Made by a program: the position numbers and the translations under genes
Notes under the pieces: generated by a model
What the model was told of the DNA's origin: nothing
The model's database searches: none
What the model saw: only the letters and a program-made list of their open reading frames with translations
Assembly (NCBI RefSeq): GCF_014647035.1
Contig: NZ_BMOK01000002.1
Location: 62,001-126,000 of the forward strand
Direction of reading: 5' to 3'
Origin: Sporolactobacillus putidus
GTDB taxonomy: Bacteria; Bacillota; Bacilli; Bacillales; Sporolactobacillaceae
Length of the DNA: 64,000 nucleotides
Shown: in pieces, positions 1 to 8,879 of the stretch
How the letters are laid out: each line of letters begins with the position of its first letter
How positions within the stretch are numbered: the stretch's first letter is position 1

Positions 1-888
1 CATCCCGGTTAAGATCGCAATAACAAAAGAACTTTTCTTTACCATAAGAAGAGATTTGAGCGTCACATCCACTGCAGGCCTGACCCCGTGAACAGGCACT
101 GAATCCGACAGATGAACGGAAAGTCTGCCGTTCTCATTTTCTGTGACATGCAGATGAAAACCGCCGGGCGCAATGTAGACATGACCCTTTTCCAGCACTT
201 CCCCCTCTTTTGCTTCACTGCATTTCAGCGCTGAGAGCCCGTTCAGTCGCTCCGCAAGAGATTGAGTAAACCGGGGGGGCATGTGCTGAACAATCAGGAC
301 AGGCGCCGGCAGGTTCTCTTTTAAGGCGGGAATGACGGTCTGAAGAGCTTTCGGACCGCCAGTGGATGTTCCGATAAGGACAAGTGAAGCGTTACCGGCA
401 GATGCCGTGTCGGTTGTCTTCGAAACAATTTTAGAAACAGGCCGTGTATACTTTTGAGCTTCTATTGGCTGGCAATGTACCGCCGGCCCCGAACGGACGG
501 CCTGCCTTATTTTTGTCTGCAGTTCAAGCTGAATCCGTTCGATATTGCCCGGCCCTGCAGAAGGTTTGAAAATAAAATCAAACGCTCCGCTGCTGATCGC
601 TTCAATCACATAATGGGCGTTTTTGTCTGAAGCTCCGCTGACCATGATGGTCGGTGTGGGCTGCCGTGCCATAATCTCGTGAAGGACATAAAGCCCGTCC
701 TTCTCCCCAGACAGGACAATATCCAGAGTCACGATATCCGGTTTATATTTTGCCAGTTTCATAAGCGCATCATCAGCGTTTCTCGCTGTCGCGATCACGT
801 GCATAGACACATCTTCTTCGATCATCGCTTTTAATGTCTGCCTCATAAATGCCGAGTCGTCGACAACCAGCACTTGAATGGGGTCCAT
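1..888 (-). CDS. cheB: Chemotaxis response regulator protein-glutamate methylesterase CheB (3' end cut by window)
   Basis: CheB removes methyl groups from, and deamidates, glutamates/glutamines of chemoreceptors, resetting receptor sensitivity. 296 codons are visible from ATG 888. Residues 1-120 are a receiver domain with the acidic pair D10-D11 and phospho-acceptor D56 (in VTLD). The methylesterase domain begins near residue 150 and shows the Ser nucleophile in GTSTGGPKAL and the His in VQHMPP; the reading frame leaves the window at TGM, just before the final catalytic Asp of the TGMGxDG motif. The start lies 2 nt after the flhG stop, as expected inside the fla/che operon. Odd: the loop after D56 reads IVLSGEKDG instead of the usual MPxMDG form. 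The identity is clear; only the C-terminus is unseen. Confidence 0.93.
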   Translation of the reverse strand, partial: MDPIQVLVVDDSAFMRQTLKAMIEEDVSMHVIATARNADDALMKLAKYKPDIVTLDIVLSGEKDGLYVLHEIMARQPTPTIMVSGASDKNAHYVIEAISSGAFDFIFKPSAGPGNIERIQLELQTKIRQAVRSGPAVHCQPIEAQKYTRPVSKIVSKTTDTASAGNASLVLIGTSTGGPKALQTVIPALKENLPAPVLIVQHMPPRFTQSLAERLNGLSALKCSEAKEGEVLEKGHVYIAPGGFHLHVTENENGRLSVHLSDSVPVHGVRPAVDVTLKSLLMVKKSSFVIAILTGM

Positions 889-890
889 AA

Positions 891-1763
891 TTACTTACCT
901 CTCAATAGTTCAAAATATTTTTTGACTCTTAAGACGAATGGAGAAACTGCCTGTTCATCCTGGCATTGAACAAGAAAAGCCCGTGCTAAAAGTCTCATAT
1001 CAATACTGAATCTGGAGTGGGGATACCGGATAACGCAAGGACTTTGTTCTCTTACGGAACGAATCACAGCATTGTCGCGATGTAAAGCGGTCAGCCATTT
1101 CAGATCAACATGAATATACTTTCTCGCTGCTTCGGACAGTCGCTGCCAGGTTTCTTTTCCTTCATGTAAATTACCAGTCATATTCACAACACAGGAAACC
1201 GACAATCGGGTATTTTTTGAACATATCATTTTGAGAGCAGAGTACCCGTCCGCCATCGCAGGAGGTTCCGGCGTTGTCACCAGAATCATCTGATGAACTG
1301 CAAGAACATAATGAAGCATATCATCTGTTACGCCAGCCCCAAAGTCAAAGATAATAAAATCATATCTTTCTTTGATTTGTTCGATCTGTTCAAGCAGAGA
1401 ATCAAGGCGCTTTCCGTCAGGACGAAATAAAGTTGACAGGCCGTTCCCGCCTGCAATAAAAGAAATATTTCCGGGTCCCCTGAAAATGGCATCTGAAAGT
1501 TGAAGCTGATCATGAACGCAGTCTGCGATGTGGGGCAGAGACGACCGGCCCACCAGGTGTTCTATGTTCCCCATTCCGACATCCAGATCAATAATAAGCA
1601 TCCTCTTGCCCAATTGGCTCAATGCAACGGAAAAGTTAACAGAGAAAACGGATTTGCCTACGCCGCCTTTACCACTGATCACACCAATGACCACTGCTTC
1701 TGAATTTGTTTTTTTTTCGGCAACTGCCCGCTGTCTCAATTTTTCAGCCTGATCATTGTTCAT
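891..1763 (-). CDS. flhG: Flagellar number/placement ATPase FlhG (YlxH, MinD-like)
   Basis: A ParA/MinD-family ATPase that works with FlhF to control where and how many flagella are built, and in Bacillus interacts with FliM/FliY during C-ring assembly. The 290-residue protein has a deviant Walker A, GKGGVGKS, at residues 31-38, and IIDLDVGMGN and FDFGAGV segments typical of the family. The N-terminus carries a short charged stretch (QAEKLRQR) resembling the FlhG helix that activates the FlhF GTPase. Its start overlaps the flhF stop by 11 bp, indicating translational coupling, and cheB follows 2 nt after its stop. Length and gene order agree with the family. Confidence 0.95.
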   Translation of the reverse strand: MNNDQAEKLRQRAVAEKKTNSEAVVIGVISGKGGVGKSVFSVNFSVALSQLGKRMLIIDLDVGMGNIEHLVGRSSLPHIADCVHDQLQLSDAIFRGPGNISFIAGGNGLSTLFRPDGKRLDSLLEQIEQIKERYDFIIFDFGAGVTDDMLHYVLAVHQMILVTTPEPPAMADGYSALKMICSKNTRLSVSCVVNMTGNLHEGKETWQRLSEAARKYIHVDLKWLTALHRDNAVIRSVREQSPCVIRYPHSRFSIDMRLLARAFLVQCQDEQAVSPFVLRVKKYFELLRGK

Positions 1764-2853
1764 TTATATCACCCAGCATATGATTTATGAGTTCCCGGAC
1801 GTTCGGAGCCTGCAAATCATCCGGAACATTCTGTCCGTTCGTTATGTAAGCGATCGCCTTCTGCGGATGATTCAACAAGGTGCTCACAATAGCACCGTAT
1901 GTCTGCGTTTCATCGATCTTAGAGACGATCACCCGGTCTACCGGAAGCTGATCGAATTGTTCAATCATCGCATTGATATCTTCATACTTGGAAGTTGCCG
2001 AGATAACCAGATAGAGACCGATACGCCGATCATCGTCAATGAGCCGGGCCAGTTCTTGAACATATTGCTTATTTTGAAAATTTCTGCCCGCCGTATCAAT
2101 GAACACGTGATCAAAATCCGCATATTTTTCGATTAATCCATGGAAATCTTTCTCTGAGTAAGCCACATCTATAGGTACATCCAAAATATCCGCGTACATT
2201 TTCAGCTGATCAATCGCTGCAACACGAAACGTATCGGAAGTAATAAACGCCACCCTTTTCCCTTCATCCAGGACAGCGCGTCCCGCCAATTTCGCGATCG
2301 TCGTCGTTTTCCCGACTCCCGTCGGACCGATCAGCATGACATACTTGTTCGGCAAAATCGGACTCTGAAAACGGCGCGGATCCAGTTTTTGTATCAGCTG
2401 CGCCCGGAGCAGGCGCACAAGCTCTGCTTCCGTCAGCTTTTCATCACTTTGATACCATTTCTTGACCAACATTTTCAGCTGTTCATCAATGTGCCTTTCA
2501 TTCAACCCCTGCTCATTCAGCCTTCTGCGAAACCGGTCGATGTTTTCAGGGCCTGAGAACAATCGATCAACCTTGTCCATTGTCCGGCGAAAGGGCAGAC
2601 GGTCAGCTTTACCGGAAAGAGAAGTCAGCATTTCATCCCTATTTTCGGTAGATTTTGGAAGAGTTTTTAGCGCGAAATCCTGTTCCGTATCACTTGCCGC
2701 AAGTACTTCAATATTTTCTTTTTTAAACAGATTGAAGAACCGGCCGTTTTTGACTTTTTTTGTATGAAAAATAACCGCGTCATTTCCGAGTTCTTTTTTT
2801 ACTTTCTCAATGGCCTGGGTCATCGTCGGAGCAATAATTTTCTTCATTTTCAT
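1753..2853 (-). CDS. flhF: Flagellar biosynthesis SRP-type GTPase FlhF
   Basis: Third member of the SRP GTPase family beside Ffh and FtsY (both also encoded here); it marks the site of flagellar assembly at the membrane. Residues 1-50 form the basic B-domain start, about 90-160 the helical N domain, and the G domain begins with [10 protein letters not shown] at 176-185, followed by DTFRVAAIDQL and FIDTAGR. The 366 residues match the family. The ATG overlaps the flhA stop as ATGA. A second ATG two codons later is an equally possible start. Confidence 0.96.
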   Translation of the reverse strand: MKMKKIIAPTMTQAIEKVKKELGNDAVIFHTKKVKNGRFFNLFKKENIEVLAASDTEQDFALKTLPKSTENRDEMLTSLSGKADRLPFRRTMDKVDRLFSGPENIDRFRRRLNEQGLNERHIDEQLKMLVKKWYQSDEKLTEAELVRLLRAQLIQKLDPRRFQSPILPNKYVMLIGPTGVGKTTTIAKLAGRAVLDEGKRVAFITSDTFRVAAIDQLKMYADILDVPIDVAYSEKDFHGLIEKYADFDHVFIDTAGRNFQNKQYVQELARLIDDDRRIGLYLVISATSKYEDINAMIEQFDQLPVDRVIVSKIDETQTYGAIVSTLLNHPQKAIAYITNGQNVPDDLQAPNVRELINHMLGDINEQ

Positions 2854-4883
2854 GCCGCATTCAGCACCCCAATGCTTTGGACTTCCACATTCGTTTCCAG
2901 TTCATTATAGGACAAAACGTAAATATTTGGAAAGTAGCGTTCTGTCAATTGATGAACATACATGCGGACGGCAGGCGAACAGAGAATAACCGGGTCGCTG
3001 TCCATATCCGCCCACTTTTCAACAGCTTCCGATAAGTTTTTCAATATCCGTGTCGTCGAGCCGGTGTCCATTGCCAGAAAATTTCCATGTTCCGTTTTTT
3101 GAACAGACTCCGAAATTTTCCGCTCAAGGTCCGGGCTAAGCGTAAGCACTTTAAGCGACTCACCCTGTTTCGCAAACTGTTCAGTAATCTGCCTGGATAA
3201 AGATTGACGCACATACTCGGTCAGTAATCCCGGATCCTTGGTCATCTGAGCATAATCGGCAAGCGTTTCAAAAATAACAGGAAGTTTTCTGATCGACAGT
3301 TTTTCCTTTAATAAATTAACCAGCACTTTCTGTACATCGCCGATGCTGAGCGGTTCAGGTGTCACTGCTTCGACCAGGGCGGGATACTGTTCTTTCAAAT
3401 GATCAACAAGCTGTCTGACCTCCTGCCGGCCGACAAGTTCGTAAGCATGACGGCGCAGCACTTCAGTCAGATGTGTAGAAACGACCGAAGGCGGGTCCAC
3501 AACAGTATAACCGGACATTTCCGCACGCTCTTTTGTCTGCTCATCGATCCAAAGTGCTTTCAGACCAAATGCCGGTTCCTTTGTCTCCATCCCCTTTATC
3601 GAATCATCTTCCACGCCGGGGCTCATGGCCAGGTAATGGTCGAGCATCAACTCACCTTCCGCCACTTCGCTTCCGTTAATCTTGATACGATACTTGTTAG
3701 GCTCAAGCTGAATATTATCCCGGATCCGAACAACTGGCAGAACGATACCCAGTTCAAGAGCGAGCTGGCGTCGAATCATCACGATCCTGTCCAAAAGATC
3801 ACCGCCCTGGCTGCTGTCGGCCAGCGGCACGAGCGCGTAGCCGAATTCAAATTCGACAGGGTCCATATGCAGTAAGTTGATCACATTTTCCTGGCTCTTG
3901 AACTTCTCCTCCCTTTGCTTGTCTTGATCCTGGGTAATGGTCTGTACGGCCTTCCGCCGATTACGCCGGATCAGCAGTCCCCCGGCAACCATGAGCAAGG
4001 CAATCGGCAGTGTCGCAATCATACCGATTGGAGTCAATCCGAGAATGAAAATCACGATGCCGGCGACAACCAGCATAGCCGGAAATGCAAGAAGCTGATC
4101 CGAAACTTCTTTTCCCATGTTACTTTCCGATGAGGATCTCGTGACAACAATGCCTGTGGCCGTCGAAATGAGGAGTGCAGGAATCTGGCTGACAATACCG
4201 TCGCCAACCGATAGGAGACTGAAATTTTGTGCCGCGCTGGCCAGGGGCATCCCCAGCTGTGCCATGCCGATGATCATGCCGACAATTAAATTAATGGCGA
4301 CGATGATCATACTCGCAATAGCGTCGCCCTTTACAAATTTGCTGGCCCCGTCCATCGCTCCATAGAAATCAGCTTCACGCGTAATTTTCTCGCGTCTTTT
4401 TTTTGCTTCCTGATCATTAATCAACCCCGCATTCATATCGGCATCAATACTCATCTGCTTGCCGGGCATGGCATCCAGTGTAAACCGGGCAGCGACTTCG
4501 GCCACCCGTTCCGCGCCTTTAGTGATAACGATGAACTGTACGATGATCAGAATCATGAACACGACCAGACCGACGATGACATTGCCTCCGACAACGAACT
4601 GGCCAAAAGCCGCGATCACCTGACCGGCATCCCCCTTTGTCAGGATCAGCCGGGTCGTTGAAACATTTAATCCTATCCTGAACAGGGTCATAATCAGCAG
4701 CAGAGAGGGAAAAACCGAAAATTCCAGTGCCTCTGAGACATTCAGGGTGACAAGGAGAATGACCAGTGCAAGAGATATATTCAATATAATGAGAAAACTG
4801 AGCAAAGATGACGGAAGGGGAATAATCAGCATCATCACGATCAGAATTACGCCAAACATAACAATATAATCCCGGTTTTTCAT
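2850..4883 (-). CDS. flhA: Flagellar export gate protein FlhA
   Basis: Large subunit of the flagellar type III export gate; uses the proton motive force and docks substrate-chaperone complexes through its cytoplasmic ring. The N-terminal ~320 residues are strongly hydrophobic, with multiple membrane segments and the conserved loop that includes ERVAEVAARFTLDAMPGKQM. The remaining ~350 residues form the soluble FlhA-C domain (from about HMDPVEFEFGYALVPLAD). 677 residues is the family norm. The stop overlaps the flhF start and the start overlaps the flhB stop by 4 bp each (ATGA), with an SD-like GGAGG inside the end of flhB. Confidence 0.97.
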   Translation of the reverse strand: MKNRDYIVMFGVILIVMMLIIPLPSSLLSFLIILNISLALVILLVTLNVSEALEFSVFPSLLLIMTLFRIGLNVSTTRLILTKGDAGQVIAAFGQFVVGGNVIVGLVVFMILIIVQFIVITKGAERVAEVAARFTLDAMPGKQMSIDADMNAGLINDQEAKKRREKITREADFYGAMDGASKFVKGDAIASMIIVAINLIVGMIIGMAQLGMPLASAAQNFSLLSVGDGIVSQIPALLISTATGIVVTRSSSESNMGKEVSDQLLAFPAMLVVAGIVIFILGLTPIGMIATLPIALLMVAGGLLIRRNRRKAVQTITQDQDKQREEKFKSQENVINLLHMDPVEFEFGYALVPLADSSQGGDLLDRIVMIRRQLALELGIVLPVVRIRDNIQLEPNKYRIKINGSEVAEGELMLDHYLAMSPGVEDDSIKGMETKEPAFGLKALWIDEQTKERAEMSGYTVVDPPSVVSTHLTEVLRRHAYELVGRQEVRQLVDHLKEQYPALVEAVTPEPLSIGDVQKVLVNLLKEKLSIRKLPVIFETLADYAQMTKDPGLLTEYVRQSLSRQITEQFAKQGESLKVLTLSPDLERKISESVQKTEHGNFLAMDTGSTTRILKNLSEAVEKWADMDSDPVILCSPAVRMYVHQLTERYFPNIYVLSYNELETNVEVQSIGVLNAA

Positions 4884-6001
4884 TGTTCTCCTCCTCTCCG
4901 CTTTCCGGCCTTTCCCTTCAAACGATAAACGTAAGCGAGAATCTCAGCGACCGCCTGAAAAAATTCTTCAGGCACAACATCACCGATCTCGAGCTGGTGA
5001 TAAAGGGCTCTTGCCAGTGGTTTTTTTTCAATAATCGTGATTCCATGTTTCCTTGCGACCTCTTTAATCTTAAAAGCGAGATGATCCGAACCCTTTGCAA
5101 TAACTTTCGGGGCGCTCATTTTTTCAGCATCATATTGCAGCGCAACCGCAAAATGCGTCGGGTTCGTAATCACCACATCTGCATGAGGCAGATCCTGCAT
5201 CATACGGCGCATCGCCATTTGTTTCTGCCTTTCCCGGATTTTTGCTTTTATTTGAGGATCTCCTTCCATCTCTTTGTACTCATCTTTAATATCCTGTTTG
5301 GACATCCTCATATTTTTTTCATAATCGTACTTTTGGAACAGATAGTCGAGCAGAGACAGCAGAATCAGTGCCAGAGAGGCTGCCATACCCATATCCAGAA
5401 CAATCTTAGCCATCGTGCCGAGACCGTCCCCGATTGATTTACCTGCCGATTCCGAAATGGGAACACGATTGATCCAGATGACTGAAAAGGCGACCAGTCC
5501 GATGAATGAAATTTTCAGAATCGATTTTAATAATTCAATAATGGCTCTCAGAGAATAAATGCGCTTCAAACCGCTAAGCGGATTCATGCGTTCCGGTTTG
5601 AACAGAATCAATTCAGGATGAAACAGAAAACCGACCTGAAACAGTTGCCCTGCGATGCCGATGGCCAGCGTCAGGATCAGAATCGGTAGAAGCATGCTGA
5701 GAGACTGCAGGGTGATATCGGAAAAAAGCTGGTGAACATTATTTTCTGTAAGATCCGTATGCAGCTTATTGCTGTAAATATTGGTCATCAATTCCGAAAG
5801 CTTTTGGCCGACTGTCCCGCCCGCCATACGAAAATAAAGGAAAAAAGCGAGCAGACTGACCGCAGTGCTTAGATCGGCGCTCTTGAAAACCTGTCCTTTC
5901 TTCCGGCTTTCTTCCCGCTTATGCGGTGTCGCCTTTTCAGTTTTTTCTCCCGCAAAATACTGCAGATCGACAGGATAATGAGACAGTTCCATAAGCGTCA
6001 A
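4880..6001 (-). CDS. flhB: Flagellar export gate and substrate-specificity switch FlhB
   Basis: Export-gate component that changes secretion from rod/hook to filament substrates after autocleavage and contact with FliK. The 373-residue protein has the N-terminal EKTEKATPHKREESRKKGQV signature, four hydrophobic segments up to about residue 220, and the autocleavage motif NPTH at 280-283, followed by the C-terminal FlhB-CC domain. It overlaps fliR and flhA by 4 bp each. A separate small gene at 32802-33092 (ylqH) resembles only the part after NPTH. Confidence 0.97.
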   Translation of the reverse strand: MTLMELSHYPVDLQYFAGEKTEKATPHKREESRKKGQVFKSADLSTAVSLLAFFLYFRMAGGTVGQKLSELMTNIYSNKLHTDLTENNVHQLFSDITLQSLSMLLPILILTLAIGIAGQLFQVGFLFHPELILFKPERMNPLSGLKRIYSLRAIIELLKSILKISFIGLVAFSVIWINRVPISESAGKSIGDGLGTMAKIVLDMGMAASLALILLSLLDYLFQKYDYEKNMRMSKQDIKDEYKEMEGDPQIKAKIRERQKQMAMRRMMQDLPHADVVITNPTHFAVALQYDAEKMSAPKVIAKGSDHLAFKIKEVARKHGITIIEKKPLARALYHQLEIGDVVPEEFFQAVAEILAYVYRLKGKAGKRRGGEQ

Positions 6002-6771
6002 CTCCCCAGCAGACGCATATAATTGTTAAAAATTTCCGTCATTGAATCAAAAATCACGCGAAAGAGTCCGATAAACATTGGAAAGACAATGAGCATAACA
6101 AGAAAACCGACGATGATCTTCAGCGGCAGCCCGACAACAAAAACGTTAACCTGGGGCACGGTACGGGCCACAAGGCCGATCGCGACGTCCACGAGAAAAA
6201 GGCAGCCTATAATCGGCATGGCGAGCTGCATAGCAATGACAAACATCTGCGCAGTCAGACGCGCCACAAAATCAACCGTATTTCCGCTCGCCAGATGCAC
6301 ATTCATCTGACTGAGCGGAATCAGCTTAAAACTGTAAAACAGCCCGCTGATCAGCATATGGTGGGCATCAACCCCAAGAAAAAAAAGCAGTTGAAGCATG
6401 CTGAGCAATTGCCCGGTCAGCGGAGAAGACGCTCCATTTTCCGGGCTGATCGTGTTCGCGATGGCAAAACCCATCTGCAAGTCTATAAACGAACCGGCAA
6501 ACTGCACCGCATACGTGATCACTGCGACCACAAACCCCATCGACAGCCCCACGACCGCTTCCTTTATAATTAGAAGGACGAATGTCCCGTTAAGAGGTAT
6601 CGTCTGGCTCTTGAACAAGGTCACATCAATCAGTATGGACAGCGTAACCGCAAGTCCGATTTTGACCTGCGCCGGGATCGTCTGATAGGAAAAAACAGGC
6701 ACCGTGGCTAGAAAGCTCGCAATTCTGACCAGAACAAGTAAAAATACAGGAATAATATTTATGAGAGACAC
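5998..6771 (-). CDS. fliR: Flagellar export gate protein FliR
   Basis: Membrane component of the FliPQR export-gate core. I place the start at GTG 6771, giving 257 residues, close to the usual FliR length. An SD-like AAAGGA lies 8-9 nt upstream and the gene then begins 18 nt after the fliQ stop. Reading further upstream, to 6858, would overlap fliQ by 70 bp and add a non-hydrophobic tail that does not look like FliR. The protein is almost wholly hydrophobic (about six membrane segments) and carries conserved stretches such as GFAIANTISPENG. Confidence 0.93.
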   Translation of the reverse strand: MSLINIIPVFLLVLVRIASFLATVPVFSYQTIPAQVKIGLAVTLSILIDVTLFKSQTIPLNGTFVLLIIKEAVVGLSMGFVVAVITYAVQFAGSFIDLQMGFAIANTISPENGASSPLTGQLLSMLQLLFFLGVDAHHMLISGLFYSFKLIPLSQMNVHLASGNTVDFVARLTAQMFVIAMQLAMPIIGCLFLVDVAIGLVARTVPQVNVFVVGLPLKIIVGFLVMLIVFPMFIGLFRVIFDSMTEIFNNYMRLLGS

Positions 6772-6788
6772 TCTTTTATGTTCCTTTG

Positions 6789-7058
6789 CTATCTGATAAA
6801 GTTTGGAAGGTTGGCGAAAATATTTTCCGTAAACGCAAGCATTTTTGAGAGCATCCACGGGCCAAAAAGAATTAACCCGAACAGGACCGATGCGATCTTT
6901 GGGATGAAGGCAAGTGTCTGCTCCTGAATTTGCGTAGCCGCCTGAAAAATACTGACAACAAGACCGATCACAAGCGAGAGCACGAGCAGAGGTCCGCCGA
7001 CCATCAAGATCACCATGACACTTTGATCCGCAATGGATAGGACCATTTCCGAACTCAT
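6789..7058 (-). CDS. fliQ: Flagellar export gate protein FliQ
   Basis: Small two-span membrane protein of the FliPQR export gate, 89 residues, exactly the family size. Two hydrophobic segments (about 16-40 and 52-72) flank the conserved FQAATQIQEQTLAFIPKI loop. It lies 16 nt after fliP with an AGAAGGGTGG ribosome site. It belongs to the fliO-fliP-fliQ-fliR-flhB-flhA run of export apparatus genes. Confidence 0.96.
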   Translation of the reverse strand: MSSEMVLSIADQSVMVILMVGGPLLVLSLVIGLVVSIFQAATQIQEQTLAFIPKIASVLFGLILFGPWMLSKMLAFTENIFANLPNFIR

Positions 7059-7074
7059 TCTTCCACCCTTCTTT

Positions 7075-7749
7075 CTAATAACTTTTTAGAAGTGATGCAA
7101 CAATCAAGTACCATCCGTCCACCATGATGAACAGCAAAATTTTGAAGGGAAGCGAAATCATCACGGGCGGGAGCATCATCATCCCCATCGCCATCAGAAT
7201 GCTGGCGACAACCATGTCAATGACTAGAAAGGGAATAAAGATCATAAAGCCCATCTGAAAAGCCGTTTTCAGTTCGCTTATTGTAAACGCGGGAATGAGA
7301 GCCGTTAATGGAATATCATCAATTTTGCTCGGCATCTTGTACTTCCCATAACTCATGAACAGGTCAAGATCTTTCTGACGTGTTTGTTTCGCCATAAATT
7401 CCTTAACCGGCGCTTCTGCTTTCTTGATCGCCTGCTGCTGACTGATATTCCCTTTAAGATAAGGCTGAATGGCGTTCGTATTGACCTGTCCGTAAACCGG
7501 CCCCATGATGAAAAAAGTAAGAAAAAGAGCCAGCCCGATCAGTACTTGATTCGGCGGTGCCTGCTGGGTTGACAGCGAGGTCCGCACAAAAGACAGAACA
7601 ACAATAATGCGTGTAAAGGAAGTCATCATGATCAGAATGGCCGGAGCAAGGGACAGGATCGTCAGAATAAAAAGAAGCTGTACAGTCGTGGCGACTCCCT
7701 GAGGCTGGCTCGTGAAAAAACTCGAAGGGATACCCGGTATGCTATTCAT
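7075..7749 (-). CDS. fliP: Flagellar export gate protein FliP
   Basis: Core pentameric subunit of the type III export gate in the basal body. The 224 residues include an N-terminal hydrophobic segment followed by the conserved MMTSFTRIIVVLSFVRTSLSTQQAPPNQ-type region, a periplasmic loop, and two C-terminal hydrophobic segments with GMMMLPPVMISLPFK. The start overlaps the fliO stop by 8 bp and is preceded by AGGGGGAAGAG, so it is probably coupled to fliO translation. Confidence 0.97.
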   Translation of the reverse strand: MNSIPGIPSSFFTSQPQGVATTVQLLFILTILSLAPAILIMMTSFTRIIVVLSFVRTSLSTQQAPPNQVLIGLALFLTFFIMGPVYGQVNTNAIQPYLKGNISQQQAIKKAEAPVKEFMAKQTRQKDLDLFMSYGKYKMPSKIDDIPLTALIPAFTISELKTAFQMGFMIFIPFLVIDMVVASILMAMGMMMLPPVMISLPFKILLFIMVDGWYLIVASLLKSY

Positions 7750-8431
7750 GCTTCTCTTCCCCCTGAAAAATCTCTTCCATTCTGTCTGAACGCTCCTTTT
7801 TCAATTGATCAAGAGATTCCTTAAGAAGCGGCTTCAGAGATTTTGACCCGCCCTTATTCTGTACGCTCCGTTTTTTCAACGTTTTTTCTGCCGTCCAATT
7901 CACAATCTTTCTGACATTTCCTTCAATAAAATCCGGCTTTCCTTCCTGATTGACCAGGCTTTCAATCGTATTGGGATCGGTTATCTCCTTAAGCAGCTGC
8001 ACCGTCTCACCGACACCGACAACAAGAACTTCATCCCCCAAGTGGATGAGCTGTACTGAACGATTGGCCCCGACGGACACCCCTCCTATATTTTTCAAGG
8101 CACTGCCTTCATGAAATCTTCCAGTCCGTTTCGCAACAAAATGATACAGAAGGTAGATAAGTCCAAGAACAAGCAGCAAAGCAAAAACTAATTTAAGAAA
8201 AGTAACGAAGAGATCCGGGGTCCCGGTCATTGAAGAGCCAGCCTGACTATCTGAGGCCGCATTACTGTTTCCCGTATTCTTGGTTTTTGAAGCCGGGTGC
8301 TGCATGTTCTGCTGATTTTTAAACATATCTTCGACTGTTCCGTTTCCGGAGCCTGCAGCCGAGGCGTTGGCGCCTTGCCCGAAAAAAAGGGCGAGAACAA
8401 CAATGACAAAGAACAGCCTTTTTTGAAACAC
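7742..8431 (-). CDS. fliO: Flagellar biosynthesis protein FliO (FliZ in B. subtilis)
   Basis: Membrane accessory factor for assembly of the FliP ring. The protein has 229 residues: a signal-like hydrophobic N-terminus (about 5-25), a low-complexity extracytoplasmic part rich in Ser, Asn and Gly (30-75), one strong membrane segment (about 77-100, FLKLVFALLLVLGLIYLLYH) and a cytoplasmic FliO domain (GGVSVGANRSVQLIHLGDEVLVVGV) with a basic tail. Gene order (cheY-fliO-fliP) and domain layout support the call although the sequence family is weakly conserved. Confidence 0.88.
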   Translation of the reverse strand: MFQKRLFFVIVVLALFFGQGANASAAGSGNGTVEDMFKNQQNMQHPASKTKNTGNSNAASDSQAGSSMTGTPDLFVTFLKLVFALLLVLGLIYLLYHFVAKRTGRFHEGSALKNIGGVSVGANRSVQLIHLGDEVLVVGVGETVQLLKEITDPNTIESLVNQEGKPDFIEGNVRKIVNWTAEKTLKKRSVQNKGGSKSLKPLLKESLDQLKKERSDRMEEIFQGEEKHE

Positions 8432-8454
8432 ACTGTCACCTTCTTCTTTCTAAA

Positions 8455-8817
8455 TTACCCCAAAGTCTTTTTGATCGCCTCAATGACACGGTCTGCCTGG
8501 AAAGGTTTGACGATAAAGTCCTTTGCTCCCGCCTGAATGGCATCGATCACCATGGCTTGCTGGCCCATCGCGGAACACATAATGACCTTGCAGTCCGTAT
8601 CGAGCGACTTGATCTTTTTCAGCGCCTGAATACCGTCGAGTTCCGGCATCGTGATGTCCAGAGTAACAAGATCAGGCTTCAACTCTTCATATTTGGCAAC
8701 TGCTTCGTTTCCGTTCGCCCCTTCGCCAACGACCTCGTATCCGTTTTTTTTCAGAATGTCTTTCAGCATCATTCTCATAAAAGCTGCATCGTCTACAACA
8801 AGAATGCGTCCCGCCAC
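8455..8817 (-). CDS. cheY: Chemotaxis response regulator CheY
   Basis: Single receiver domain of 120 residues; phosphorylated by CheA, it binds the FliM/FliY switch to set rotation direction. The acidic pair D9-D10, phospho-acceptor D54 (VTLDITMPELDG), the switch Thr/Ser region (VIMCSAMG) and K109-type lysine (DFIVKPF) are all present. The start is GTG 8817, seven bases after GGAGG. It lies between fliY and fliO, as in the B. subtilis operon, and beside fliY, whose CheC-like domain dephosphorylates CheY-P. Confidence 0.96.
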   Translation of the reverse strand: MAGRILVVDDAAFMRMMLKDILKKNGYEVVGEGANGNEAVAKYEELKPDLVTLDITMPELDGIQALKKIKSLDTDCKVIMCSAMGQQAMVIDAIQAGAKDFIVKPFQADRVIEAIKKTLG

Positions 8818-8879
8818 AAAAATCCCTCCAAAAGTCTTTAATCGTATTAATGTATCAGTGCATAGAATGAAAAAAATAC

